A stretch of DNA of 48,021 nucleotides from Chloroflexota bacterium (GTDB taxonomy: Bacteria > Chloroflexota > Dehalococcoidia > UBA2979). The stretch lies in the NCBI GenBank assembly GCA_009837285.1, contig VXTU01000020.1, forward strand, positions 1 through 48,021, written 5' to 3'. Numbering within the stretch: position 1 is the stretch's first letter; every line of letters begins with the position of its first letter. Shown piece by piece: positions 37,939 to 46,714 of this stretch. The notes beneath the pieces are model-generated. The model was not told the DNA's origin, ran no database searches, and saw only the letters and a list, made by a program, of their open reading frames with translations. Position numbers and translations under genes: made by a program.

Positions 37939-38066
37939 TCCCCTCGACCCCGTCCGCGGGCGAGAGGGTGAGGGTGAGGGGGTCTGCCTCCTCCGGGAGT
38001 GCGACGAGGCACTGAGGAGCTTTCCAGACCCTCACCCCAGCCCTCTCCCAGGGGGAGAGGGGGCCA
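37939..38066. repeat. Two inverted copies of a CCCTCACCC...CCCTCTCCC element
   Basis: The 338-bp spacer between selA and the aminotransferase holds two copies of a REP-like element in opposite orientation. The right copy (38024-38066, CAGACCCTCACCCCAGCCCTCTCCC) has a self-complementary core CCCTCTCCC-agg-GGGAGAGGG. The left copy (about 37939-37986) is its degenerate reverse (GAGAGGGTGAGGGTGAGGGGGTCTG). About 37 bp separate them. Similar CCCTCACCC/CCCTCTCCC elements are scattered through many bacterial genomes; no transposase is present. Confidence 0.7.
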
Positions 38067-38182
38067 GATTCGCAGGCGATTCGGGTGGATCTCCCTGTGG
38101 ATTCGTTGACGCTATGGAATTGCTAACCCTACGATCCGAATTGCCTGCAACCGCGGGCGCATTCCATGTCCAGGAGGAGCAC

Positions 38183-39280
38183 TTGAACCTGCGCACGCCC
38201 GGCCCGATCCCGGTTCCGCAAGAGGTCGCCGAGGCCGGCGCCGCCCCGATGATGAACCATCGCGGGCCGGAATTTGCCGCCATGCTCGCGCGCTGCGAGG
38301 AGGGCCTCCGCGAGGTCTACCGCACCGACAACCACGTCGCGATCCTCACCGCCTCCGGCACCGGCGGCATGGAGGCCGCGGTCGTCAACCACGTCAGCCC
38401 CGGCGAGCGCGTCCTGGTCGTCACCATCGGCGTCTTCGGCGAACGGTTCCTGGACCTGATCCGCATTTATGGCGGCGACCCTGTGCACCTCGCCTTCGAA
38501 TACGGCAGCGGCGCCGACCCGAACGCCATCGATGAGGCACTCGCGGCCAACGAGGACATCCGCACCGTCTTCGTCACGCACAACGAGACCTCCACCGGGG
38601 CGACCAACCCGCTCGAGGAGATCGCGAGCGTCGTGAAGGGCCGCGACCGGCTGCTCATCGTCGATGCTATCTCCTCGCTCTCCTCGATCCCGGTCGAGAC
38701 CGACGCGTGGGGGCTCGACGTAGTGGTGTCGGGCTCGCAGAAAGGCTGGATGCTGCCGCCGGGCCTCGCCTTCGTGAGCGTGAGCGACCGGGCGTGGGAG
38801 GTGCAGGAGCAGTGCGCGACGCCCCGTGCGTACCTCGACCTGCGCCGCGCGAAGAACAGCGCCGCCAACGGGCAGACGCCGTGGACGCCCGCCGTCTCGC
38901 TCTTCTACCAGCTCGACCGCGCCCTCGCGCTGCTGCGCGAGGAGGGCGTGGAGCAGGTCTGGGCGCGCCACCGCGCGACCGCCGCGCGGGTGCGTGCGGG
39001 ACTGCAGGACCTCGGCCTTGAGCTGTTCGCCGAGGAGGCCGTACGGTCCGACACCGTGACCTCGATCCTCCCGCCCGATGGCCTCAAGGCGGACGAACTG
39101 CGCAAGATCGCGCGTGAAGAGTTCGACACGGTGTTCGCCGGCGGACAGGGAAGCATGGGCGGCAAGATCTTCCGCTTCGGCCACCTCGGCTACACCACCG
39201 ACGACGACATCAACGGCGCCCTCGGCGCCATCGAGGGCGCGCTCGCACGGCTCGGCCACGCCGTGCCCGCGCGCGGCTAG
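38183..39280 (+). CDS. Class-V aminotransferase (serine/alanine-glyoxylate type)
   Basis: PLP-dependent aminotransferase of the alanine/serine-glyoxylate group: LRTPGPIPVPQEVAEAG, MMNHRGPEF, ILTASGTGGMEAAVVNHVSPGERVLVV and the PLP lysine in VVSGSQKGWMLPPGLAFVSVS (Lys187). 365 aa. I start it at TTG (LNLRTPGP) because AGGAGG lies 8 nt upstream and family members begin at this point; the track ATG adds 23 residues with no support. serA follows 28 nt downstream, so the pair probably serves serine formation or breakdown, moving amino groups between serine, glyoxylate and pyruvate (inference). Confidence 0.88.
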   Translation: MNLRTPGPIPVPQEVAEAGAAPMMNHRGPEFAAMLARCEEGLREVYRTDNHVAILTASGTGGMEAAVVNHVSPGERVLVVTIGVFGERFLDLIRIYGGDPVHLAFEYGSGADPNAIDEALAANEDIRTVFVTHNETSTGATNPLEEIASVVKGRDRLLIVDAISSLSSIPVETDAWGLDVVVSGSQKGWMLPPGLAFVSVSDRAWEVQEQCATPRAYLDLRRAKNSAANGQTPWTPAVSLFYQLDRALALLREEGVEQVWARHRATAARVRAGLQDLGLELFAEEAVRSDTVTSILPPDGLKADELRKIAREEFDTVFAGGQGSMGGKIFRFGHLGYTTDDDINGALGAIEGALARLGHAVPARG

Positions 39281-39308
39281 CGCGACCGGACGCGCGGGCG
39301 AGGGAGCC

Positions 39309-40892
39309 ATGGCCCGCATCCTCATCGCCGACCAGATCGCCGAGCAGGGCGTCGCCATGCTTGGGGACGACCACGAGGTCACCGTCCAGACCGGCATGTC
39401 CGAGGACGAGCTCGTCGAGGCGGTGGCCGACATCTCCGCCCTCGTCGTGCGCAGCCAGACGCAAGTCACTGCGCGGGTGATCGGAGCCGCGCCGCGGCTC
39501 GAGGTGATCGGGCGCGCGGGCGTCGGCGTCGACAACATCGAGCTCGCTGCCGCCACCGCGCGCGGGGTCGTTGTGGTGAACGCGCCGCTCGCCAACACCA
39601 TGTCGGCGACCGAGCATGCGTTCGCGCTGATGCTCGCCGCCGCGCGCAACGTGCCGCGCGGCGACTCGACGTTGCGCGAAGGCCGATGGGAACGCAGCCG
39701 CCTGCAGGGCGTCGAGCTGGCCGGGCACACCCTGGGCGTGGTCGGGCTCGGGCGCATCGGCTCGGGCGTCGCGATCCGCGCGAGGGCATTCGAGATGCGC
39801 GTGGTTGCCTACGACCCGTTCGTCTCGACCGAGCGCGCGAACTCTCTCGGTGTCGAGCTGTGCTCGCTGGAAGAGCTGCTCGCCGAGTCCGACTTCGTGA
39901 CACTGCACACGGCGCTGCACGAGGGCACGCGAGGACTCATCGGCGTCGAGCAGTTCAAGCTGATGAAGCCGACGGCCTACCTCGTCAACACCGCCCGCGG
40001 CGCGCTCGTCGACGAGCAGGCGCTGTACGACGCGGTCACCGAAGGCCGCCTCGCGGGCGCGGCGATCGACGTGTTCAGTGAGGAGCCCGCGATCGGGAAC
40101 ATCCTCACCACCTCGGACCGCATCGTCGTGACACCACACCTCGCGGCCTCGACCGCCGAGGCGCAGGACCGCGCGGCAGTGGATACCGTCGAGCAGGTGC
40201 TCGACGTGCTGAACGGGCGTCAGCCGCAGTTCGCCGTCAACGCGCCGCCGGTCGACGCCGAGACGATGATGGTGATCGGCCCGTACATCGAGGCCGCCGA
40301 GGTGGCGGCTCGTGTGGCGTCGCAGCTCGAGGGCGGCCAGCTCCAGGGCATGCGCATCGAGTACCTCGGCGAGATCGGCAACCACGAGGCCGGTCCGCTG
40401 CGCGCGGCGGCCGTCGTCGGCGTCCTCGAGCCCGTGTCGGTGGCGAAGGTCACCATCGTCAACGCCGACCAGGTGGCCGAGGAGCACGGCCTGCCCGTCG
40501 ACGAGTCGCGCGGGATGGCTCGCGAGCCGTACGCGAACCTCGTCGTCGTGCACGTGCGGTCCGAGTCGGGCGAGACGAGCATCGCCGCGACGCACACGCC
40601 GCAGGGCGTGCGGCTCGTCGGCGTGGACGACTACGAGGTGGAGATCGCGCCGAGCGTTGCGCCGTTCGTGCTCGCGATCGAGAACGTCGACCGGCCCGGC
40701 ATGATCGGGCGTGTCGGCAGCCTGCTGGGCGAGTGGGGCGTCAACGTCAACTCGATGTCCTCGGTGCCGGGGAGCGTCGAGGGCCGGGCACTGATGGCGC
40801 TGGGCATCAGCCGCGCACTGAGCACCGAGGAGCGCGAGGAACTCGCGGCCATCGATGACATCTTCACGGCCCGACTCATCGACTTGACGTAA
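39309..40892 (+). CDS. serA: D-3-phosphoglycerate dehydrogenase
   Basis: First enzyme of serine synthesis. Catalytic and NAD-binding domain: VIGRAGVGVDNIELAAATARGVVVVNAP, VVGLGRIGSGVAIRARAF (GxGxxG), NTARGALVDEQAL and VVTPHLAASTAEAQDRAA (catalytic His). It is followed by an intervening ASB domain and a C-terminal ACT domain (FVLAIENVDRPGMIGRVGSLLGEWGVNVNSM), so it is probably feedback-regulated by serine. 527 aa, the long type. ATG after GAGGGAG. Ends 6 bp from the convergent DUF1015 gene. Confidence 0.95.
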   Translation: MARILIADQIAEQGVAMLGDDHEVTVQTGMSEDELVEAVADISALVVRSQTQVTARVIGAAPRLEVIGRAGVGVDNIELAAATARGVVVVNAPLANTMSATEHAFALMLAAARNVPRGDSTLREGRWERSRLQGVELAGHTLGVVGLGRIGSGVAIRARAFEMRVVAYDPFVSTERANSLGVELCSLEELLAESDFVTLHTALHEGTRGLIGVEQFKLMKPTAYLVNTARGALVDEQALYDAVTEGRLAGAAIDVFSEEPAIGNILTTSDRIVVTPHLAASTAEAQDRAAVDTVEQVLDVLNGRQPQFAVNAPPVDAETMMVIGPYIEAAEVAARVASQLEGGQLQGMRIEYLGEIGNHEAGPLRAAAVVGVLEPVSVAKVTIVNADQVAEEHGLPVDESRGMAREPYANLVVVHVRSESGETSIAATHTPQGVRLVGVDDYEVEIAPSVAPFVLAIENVDRPGMIGRVGSLLGEWGVNVNSMSSVPGSVEGRALMALGISRALSTEEREELAAIDDIFTARLIDLT

Positions 40893-40898
40893 CGTCCG

Positions 40899-42167
40899 CT
40901 ACTCGTCGAGCGGGTTCAGCACCATCCCGGTTGCCAGCTTCGGGTAGAAGAACGTCGACTTCTGCGGCATCACCTCGCCCGCGTCGGCGACGGAGACGAC
41001 CTGGTCGACGCGCGTCGAGTTGACGAGGAACGCCAGCCGACCGGGCGCGCCCTGCGTCCACTCCCACGCCTCCTCAACGTCCTCGCTGAACTCGACGCGC
41101 CCGGCCGTGAACGCGGCGGCGCCGAGGCCGAGCAGGGGCGCGAGGATCGTCTCGTTGAGGATCAGCACGTCCAGCGCGCGCGAGGCGGGCGACCACTCGC
41201 CGGGCATGCGAGCGTCGAGCACCTCCGCCGACCGTGCACGCAGCAGGTGCAGGCCGGAGCCGCCGAGGCCGAGCAGGCCGAACGTCCCCGGGTTCGACGC
41301 GCCAGCCTGGACTGCCGTCCACAACGCCTCAATGGTGTCGAACGCCTCGATCTCGTAGAGCTCGCCGAGGCGGTCGGCGAAGTCCGCAGGCGGCTGCGCG
41401 TCGGGCAGCAGGCGATGCGTGGGCAGCACGACGAGGCCAGGCTCGTCCTCGGCGACGAGGCCGGCGAGTACCCAGCGAGCGCCGTCGTCGCCTTCGCCAC
41501 GCTCCCCGAGGTAGTTGAGCGCGGTCTCGTAGCGGTGGTGGCCGTCGGCGATCGTGGCGGTTGAGCCGGCCGCTGCGGTCGTGATCGCCTCGATGGCGGC
41601 GGGGTCGTCGACGATCCACATCAGGTGCTCATCGCCGCGGTCGTCGGTGGCGGCGTAGACCGGTTCACCTGCAGTGGCGCCCTCGATCGCTCGCGCCGCC
41701 GCGCCCGAGGCGTCGCGGTACATGACGAGTAGGGGGCTGATGTTCACGCGCGTCGCGCTCAGGAGCGCGAGCCGATCCGCCTTCGGCCCTGACATCGTGT
41801 GTTCGTGAGGCCGCACGACGCCCTCGGCGAAGGGGGAGAGCTGCATCCGCGCGAAGCAGCATCGCCGCACGATGCGCTCGGAGCCGATGGCCGTGCGCTG
41901 CTCGTAGACGTAGTACGCGGGCCGCTCCTCGCGGATCAGCACGCCCTCGCGCTGCCACGCATCGAGGAGCGCCGCGGCGTGGGCGTAGCGGTCGCCGCCG
42001 CCTTCGGTGCGAGGGGACTCGACGTGCCCGACGTTGTACGGCGAGCGGGCGTGCAACGCGGCGACGGCGTCCTCGCCTACCACGTCGTAGGGCGGGGCGA
42101 TGACGGCGCCGGGGTCGAGGCGCGAGGGGTCGTAGCGAAGCCCGCGGAACGGGGCGATGGTGACGAT
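40899..42167 (-). CDS. DUF1015 family protein, no canonical start codon
   Basis: Conserved family of unknown function. The track ORF begins at a GTG inside the conserved N terminus. Reading upstream in frame gives (I)VTIAPFRGLRYDPSRLDPGAVIAPPYDVVGEDAV, the usual DUF1015 opening. No ATG, GTG or TTG is found above that GTG in this frame within the divergent spacer. The best start is ATC at 42167, with GAGGGAG 7 nt upstream. Later segments include TIADGHHRYETALNYLGE and VMPQKSTFFYPKLATGMVLNPLD. 422 aa from the ATC. DUF1015 genes often lie beside serA in related bacteria, from memory. The start is uncertain, the gene itself is not. Confidence 0.85.
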   Translation of the reverse strand: MVTIAPFRGLRYDPSRLDPGAVIAPPYDVVGEDAVAALHARSPYNVGHVESPRTEGGGDRYAHAAALLDAWQREGVLIREERPAYYVYEQRTAIGSERIVRRCCFARMQLSPFAEGVVRPHEHTMSGPKADRLALLSATRVNISPLLVMYRDASGAAARAIEGATAGEPVYAATDDRGDEHLMWIVDDPAAIEAITTAAAGSTATIADGHHRYETALNYLGERGEGDDGARWVLAGLVAEDEPGLVVLPTHRLLPDAQPPADFADRLGELYEIEAFDTIEALWTAVQAGASNPGTFGLLGLGGSGLHLLRARSAEVLDARMPGEWSPASRALDVLILNETILAPLLGLGAAAFTAGRVEFSEDVEEAWEWTQGAPGRLAFLVNSTRVDQVVSVADAGEVMPQKSTFFYPKLATGMVLNPLDE

Positions 42168-42174
42168 CGGGGTG

Positions 42175-42181
42175 CTCCCTC
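42175..42181 (-). promoter_or_regulatory. Ribosome-binding site supporting an ATC start of DUF1015
   Basis: GAGGGAG lies 7 nt before the ATC at 42167-42165. The next in-frame canonical codon is 28 codons downstream, past the conserved PFRGLRYD motif. Confidence 0.45.
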
Positions 42182-42256
42182 GGCTAGCCGCTGGCGGCGG
42201 CGTGCGGGTAGGCTGCGACGGCGGCGCGCACGGCCGCGAGCACGGGGAAGGCGCTC

Positions 42257-42613
42257 ATGGCGGCCATGGAGCAGCGCTACTGCATCTTCTGCGAGATCAT
42301 CGCCAAGCGCTCGCCCGCCGACATCAGGTACGAGGACGACGACGTCATCGTGTTTCGGAACCAGCTGCGCTGGGTGCCGATCATGCTGCTCGCGAGCCCG
42401 AAGGAACACATGACGCAGGCCCAGCTCTGGGAGAGCGACCTCGTTGGCCACGTAGGCCGTGTCGCCTCCGAGGTCGGCCGCGCGCACTGCCCCGGGGGCT
42501 ACCGGCTCGCCTCGAACTTCGGCTGGGACGCGAAGCAGTCACAGGAGCACGCCCACATCCACGTCCTGGGCGGCACCTACCTCGGCGACTACGTGAACCC
42601 GCAGGGCTGGTAG
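42257..42613 (+). CDS. HIT family protein
   Basis: Histidine-triad nucleotide hydrolase or transferase of 118 aa. A CIFCEII knuckle near the start is followed by DIRYEDDDVIVFRNQLRWVPIMLLASPKEHM and the triad QEHAHIHVLGG (HxHxH; the middle His is catalytic). Likely acts on nucleoside phosphoramidates or dinucleotide polyphosphates. ATG with GGGGAAGG upstream; a second ATG three codons later is possible. Ends 13 bp before the convergent RNase PH gene. Confidence 0.87.
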   Translation: MAAMEQRYCIFCEIIAKRSPADIRYEDDDVIVFRNQLRWVPIMLLASPKEHMTQAQLWESDLVGHVGRVASEVGRAHCPGGYRLASNFGWDAKQSQEHAHIHVLGGTYLGDYVNPQGW

Positions 42614-42626
42614 CGGCTCGCGCCGC

Positions 42627-43367
42627 CTACCGCAGACTCGACCGCCACTCCGCGACTGCCTCGCGCTGCAGCTCGAGGAGCTGCTTGATGCCCGCCTCGG
42701 CGAGGCTCAACACGCGGTCGAGGTCGCGGCGCGAGTAGGGCGCGCGCTCGGCCGTGCCCTGCACCTCCACGAGCTGGCCGGTGCCGAGTTGCACCACGTT
42801 GAAGTCCGCCTCGGCCTGCGAGTCCTCGGTGTAGTCGAGGTCGAGCAGGGCCTCCCCGCCGCTGATGCCGACCGAGATGGCGGCGACCTGCGTGCGCAGG
42901 GGGTCGGTGGCGAGCGCGCCGCCGCGCTGCAGCCAGTCGATCGCCATCGCCATCGCGACCCAGCTGCCGGTGATCGCGGCGGTGCGAGTGCCGCCGTCGG
43001 CCTGGATCACGTCGCAGTCGATGGTGATGGTCTGCTCGCCGAGTGCGTCGAGGTCGATGACAGCGCGCAGCGAGCGCCCGATCAGGCGCTGGATCTCCTG
43101 CGAGCGGCCGCTCTGGCGCCCCTGCCGCGCCTCGCGGTCCGTGCGCGTGTGGGTCGAGCGAGGCAGCATGCCGTACTCGGCGGTGACCCAGCCCTGGCCC
43201 GTGCCGCGCAGCCAGCGCGGCACGCCCACCTCGACGCTGGCCGCGCACAGCACCTGCGTGTCGCCAGCCGTGATCAGCGCCGAGCCCTCGGCGTGGCGCA
43301 TCGTCCCGGCCTCGATCTCGACCGGGCGCAGCTGGTCCGCCGACCGTCCGCGAGCTCGCGCAACCAT
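42627..43367 (-). CDS. rph: Ribonuclease PH
   Basis: Phosphorolytic 3-prime exoribonuclease trimming tRNA precursors. Motifs: [102 protein letters not shown] and [23 protein letters not shown]. 246 aa, typical. ATG giving MVARARGRS has GAGGGGG upstream; the 589-aa track ORF wrongly extends through comEC in another frame. Lies 32 bp after comEC on the same strand. Confidence 0.95.
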   Translation of the reverse strand: MVARARGRSADQLRPVEIEAGTMRHAEGSALITAGDTQVLCAASVEVGVPRWLRGTGQGWVTAEYGMLPRSTHTRTDREARQGRQSGRSQEIQRLIGRSLRAVIDLDALGEQTITIDCDVIQADGGTRTAAITGSWVAMAMAIDWLQRGGALATDPLRTQVAAISVGISGGEALLDLDYTEDSQAEADFNVVQLGTGQLVEVQGTAERAPYSRRDLDRVLSLAEAGIKQLLELQREAVAEWRSSLR

Positions 43368-43399
43368 GGGGCCCCCTCGTGGATCACCGTAGCACGAGG

Positions 43400-45703
43400 T
43401 CAGCGCGCGCTCCGCACCCAGAGCCGCACGCCGTCGGAGCGCAGTGTCACGTCGCCGTGCTCGTCGGTGCGGAACAGCAGCGCGCCGTCGTAGCGCGCCA
43501 GCACGTCGGGGTGTGGGTGGCCGTGGCGGTTGCCAGCGCCCGCCGAGGCGATCGCCACGCGCGGCGACACCGCCTCTACGAACGCCGGCGACGAGGAGCT
43601 CTTCGACCCGTGGTGCGGCAGCACGAGCGCGTCGGCGCGCAGCCGCAGCCCGCTGCCGACGAGCCACGTCTCGGCGTCCGCCTCGATGTCGGCCGGGATG
43701 AGCACGCGTACCTCGCCGACGTGCACGAGGAGTACGAGCGAGCGGTTGTTGTCGCCCCGGTGCGCGCGCCCCGCCGTCACAACGGGCGGCGAGAGCACCT
43801 CGATCGTGGTTCGGCCGGTCAGGCGGATGCGGTCGCCGATGTCGAAGGGCTCGGCGCCGGCGATCCCGTCGCCGAGCACCACGCCCACGCGCAGGCGGCG
43901 CTCCAGCTCGCGCAGCCCGCCCGCGTGGTCGGCATCGTCGTGGCTGAGCACGACGGCGTCGAGGCTTCTCGCGTCCGTCACACGTGCGAGCGCGCGCAGC
44001 ACGGCGCCGTCGGGCGGTCCGGCGTCGATCAGCACGGACGCACCGCCGTCGCGCACGAGTACGGCCTGACCCTGCCCCACGTCGAGCACCGTCACGCTGG
44101 CGACGTCGTCGCTCGGAGCGAGCACGGCGAGCCACAGGCCCGCGGCGCCCAGGCGCAGGGCGACGGCTCCAGCGAAGCCGGTCCGCGCCCCTGACTGGAG
44201 CGCCGCGGGCTCGCGGCGCCCGAGCACCCATGCCCCGGCTGCGAGCACCGCGTACCACGCGGCGCCCACGGCGAGCGGGGCACGCACATCCACGACCGCG
44301 GCCGGCAACTCGGCCAGCACCCCGACGATCGCGACGAAGGCGGCGGGCGCGTACATCCCGGCGAGATGGAGCAACCCCGCGACGGGCTCGAACCACCCGA
44401 GCAGCGCGGCGGCCACGGCAACCAGGAGGGTCGCCTCGTAGAGCGGCGCGACGACCACGTTCGCAGGGACCTGCACGAGCGAGACCGTGCCGAAGCTCGC
44501 CGCCTGCACCGGCAGCACGGCGAGCGCGGCGCCGAGGGCGATCGCACCCGCTTCGAGCAGCGCGGCCGTGCCGCCCTCAGCGGTCACGCGCAGGCGGCTC
44601 GCAGCCCAGTCTCGCAGCGGTGGCGCGACGAGCATCACCCCGGCGGTCGCAGTCGCGCTGAGCTGGAAGGCCACGTCCCGCACGAGCAACGGCCGCAGCG
44701 CGAGCATGATCGCGAGGGCGTACACGAGGTAGATCCACCCCGGCGTGCGCCGCCCCGTCACCGCCGCGAGCGCGATCCCGACCGCCATGATCGCTGCCCG
44801 CACGACCGGCGGCTCCGCCCCGACGAGCACCACGTACCCGGGCAGCAGCGCGAGGGCGAGCAACGCCGCGCGCCGCCGCGAGATCACCGCGGTGAGCAGC
44901 GCGATCGCTGTGCCGAGGAGCAGCGCGACGTTCTGCCCGGAGACCACCAGCAGATGCGTGGTGCCGGTCCGGCGCAGGTCGTCCTCGAGTCCCGCGGGCA
45001 TCGTGCGCTGTCGTCCGAGCAGCATCCCCGCGGCCAGCGATGCCTCGGGCTCCGGCAGCGCACGCTCGACGTTGTCGAGCGCCCAGCCGCGCAGCCGCCG
45101 CAGGGCGTCGGCGACATCGTTGCCGGTGTCGCGGTCGAGGAGGTTCCAGCGGTCGGGGTAGGCGGCCACGGCGTGGATGCCGCGCGAGCGCAGGAACGCC
45201 GCGTAGTCGAAGTCGTCGAAGCGTGGCGCTCGCTCGATCTCTGCCGTGACGGCGATGCGGTCGCCCTCGCGCAGCGGCTCGTGCGGCGCCGGCATTGTGA
45301 GCCGCAGCCCGCCGCCGTGCTCGACGCCGTCGATGGTCTCGACCCGCAGGTCGAGGCGCGCGAGCGTCCCGGAGAGCCGCGGATCCGAGCGCACGACGCC
45401 GACGACGTCATGGGTGCCGCTGAGCCGCGCGAGTGGCGGCGGCGGTCGCGACTCCGCCTCCTCGAGGCGCGCGTGGCCCGCCGCGGCGACGGCCACGAGC
45501 GCGACGAGCAGCACGAGCGGCGCGCCGAGAGCGGACCGACCCGCCACGAGCACGACGACCCCCGCGCCGAGGGTCGCCACGAGCAGCGTCGCCCACCACG
45601 GCCCGCCGAGCACCGCCCCACCGACCGTGCCCGCGATGAAGCTCGCCGCGACCAGCGGGAGCGCCGGGAGCAGCGCTCGACCCTCGATCCTCGCGCCCGC
45701 CAT
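43400..45703 (-). CDS. comEC: DNA uptake channel ComEC/Rec2
   Basis: Membrane channel for single-stranded DNA import in natural transformation. Order: N-terminal membrane segments, an OB-like soluble region, the competence domain with [37 protein letters not shown], further membrane helices, then a C-terminal metallo-beta-lactamase-like domain with [11 protein letters not shown] and [12 protein letters not shown]. 767 aa, full length. Its ATG overlaps the comEA stop by one base (TGATG), so translation is coupled. Confidence 0.92.
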   Translation of the reverse strand: MAGARIEGRALLPALPLVAASFIAGTVGGAVLGGPWWATLLVATLGAGVVVLVAGRSALGAPLVLLVALVAVAAAGHARLEEAESRPPPPLARLSGTHDVVGVVRSDPRLSGTLARLDLRVETIDGVEHGGGLRLTMPAPHEPLREGDRIAVTAEIERAPRFDDFDYAAFLRSRGIHAVAAYPDRWNLLDRDTGNDVADALRRLRGWALDNVERALPEPEASLAAGMLLGRQRTMPAGLEDDLRRTGTTHLLVVSGQNVALLLGTAIALLTAVISRRRAALLALALLPGYVVLVGAEPPVVRAAIMAVGIALAAVTGRRTPGWIYLVYALAIMLALRPLLVRDVAFQLSATATAGVMLVAPPLRDWAASRLRVTAEGGTAALLEAGAIALGAALAVLPVQAASFGTVSLVQVPANVVVAPLYEATLLVAVAAALLGWFEPVAGLLHLAGMYAPAAFVAIVGVLAELPAAVVDVRAPLAVGAAWYAVLAAGAWVLGRREPAALQSGARTGFAGAVALRLGAAGLWLAVLAPSDDVASVTVLDVGQGQAVLVRDGGASVLIDAGPPDGAVLRALARVTDARSLDAVVLSHDDADHAGGLRELERRLRVGVVLGDGIAGAEPFDIGDRIRLTGRTTIEVLSPPVVTAGRAHRGDNNRSLVLLVHVGEVRVLIPADIEADAETWLVGSGLRLRADALVLPHHGSKSSSSPAFVEAVSPRVAIASAGAGNRHGHPHPDVLARYDGALLFRTDEHGDVTLRSDGVRLWVRSAR

Positions 45704-46251
45704 CAGCGCGCCGTGATCAGTTCGCGGATGCGGTCGTAGACGTGCTCCGGGACCACGTCACGTCCGATGAGGTCCTCGGTGGTCTCGAAGCGGCCGCCCT
45801 GCTCGCGCGCCTCCACGATGGCCGCCGAGTAGACGGGGCCGATGCCGGGGAGCTCGTCGAGTTGCTCGGCCGTCGCGGAGTTGATGTCGAGCAGCGGCGA
45901 GCGCTCGCCGAGACGCGGGACGACGACGCGGTCTTCGTCACGCAGCCGCATCGAGAGGTTCAGCGCGGCAGTGTCGGCGTCAGGCTCGAGGCCTCCGGCC
46001 AGCGCGATCGCGTCGACGGTACGGTCACCGGGCTGGACGGTGTAGACACCGGGCCGGGCGACCGCGCCCGCGACCTCGACGCGGATCTCGTCGACGCCCG
46101 GCGGCGGGTCGAGCCGCTGCACCTCGATGCCCGGGGAGTCGTCCGCGCGCAGCACGAGTATGGTGAGGGCAAGCGCGGCCGCCGCTCCGAGGGCAATTCG
46201 GATCGTGATGGCCCGGCTCGGGCGGAGCGCCCACAGCGGGATGCGTCGCAC
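45703..46251 (-). CDS. comEA: Competence protein ComEA
   Basis: Membrane-anchored DNA receptor for transformation. An N-terminal basic stretch and one membrane helix (IRIALGAAAALALTILVL), then an SLBB-type domain (IRVEVAGAVARPGVYTVQPGDRTVDAIALAGGL) and a C-terminal helix-hairpin-helix DNA-binding domain (DINSATAEQLDELPGIGPVYSAAIVEAREQGGRF). 182 aa. GTG start with a weak ribosome-binding site. comEA-comEC is the usual order; pilus genes are not in the window. Confidence 0.92.
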   Translation of the reverse strand: MRRIPLWALRPSRAITIRIALGAAAALALTILVLRADDSPGIEVQRLDPPPGVDEIRVEVAGAVARPGVYTVQPGDRTVDAIALAGGLEPDADTAALNLSMRLRDEDRVVVPRLGERSPLLDINSATAEQLDELPGIGPVYSAAIVEAREQGGRFETTEDLIGRDVVPEHVYDRIRELITAR

Positions 46252-46269
46252 GTCGACCGTAAGGCTGTG

Positions 46270-46572
46270 CTAGTCGTCGTCCTCCTCTTCGACGAGCTTG
46301 CGCAGCAGCGCCTTCAGGCGGGGGGAGCGGTCGATTTCCTTCTTGAGCGGGCGCAGTTCGCGCTCGTTGATGATGAGGGGGCGGCGTTCCAGGTCGTTCT
46401 GCTGCCCGTACGCGGCGAAGCGGATGGCCATCTGGCCGCGCTTCTCGCCCTTCTCGTAGCGCATCAGCTGGATCGACGGGGCGTGCAGGCCGCCCTCGAT
46501 CGCGGCCTCCTCGATGATCTTGCCGCTGCCCCAGATCAGGTTGAACGGGCGCGGGATGCGTCGGAGGGGCAT
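46270..46572 (-). CDS. Unknown 100-aa protein upstream of comEA
   Basis: Not recognised. MPLRRIPRPFNLIWGSGKIIEEAAIEGGLHAPSIQLMRYEKGEKRGQMAIRFAAYG is followed by a strongly charged tail ending EEEDDD. No membrane segment or signal. AGGGAGG lies a few nucleotides before the ATG, and the gene is 18 bp upstream of comEA on the same strand, so it probably heads the competence operon. The 241-aa track ORF extends into amidase antisense sequence and is rejected. Confidence 0.75.
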   Translation of the reverse strand: MPLRRIPRPFNLIWGSGKIIEEAAIEGGLHAPSIQLMRYEKGEKRGQMAIRFAAYGQQNDLERRPLIINERELRPLKKEIDRSPRLKALLRKLVEEEDDD

Positions 46573-46673
46573 GGGGAGCCTCCCTCTACCCGACCGGGGC
46601 CGGGTTCGCGCGAGCGCCGACACCGGCCCCTCGCGCCCCCCTAGCATAGCGCCCGCCGACGAGCCTCGACGGC

Positions 46674-46679
46674 TATCCT
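46674..46679 (+). promoter_or_regulatory. Candidate -10 box for the amidase gene
   Basis: GGCTATCCT contains TATCCT, 35 nt before the GTG, in the 142-bp divergent spacer. No clear -35. Confidence 0.25.
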
Positions 46680-46714
46680 TCCCCCGATCTGTGCAAACGA
46701 CGGACGGAGCGCCC

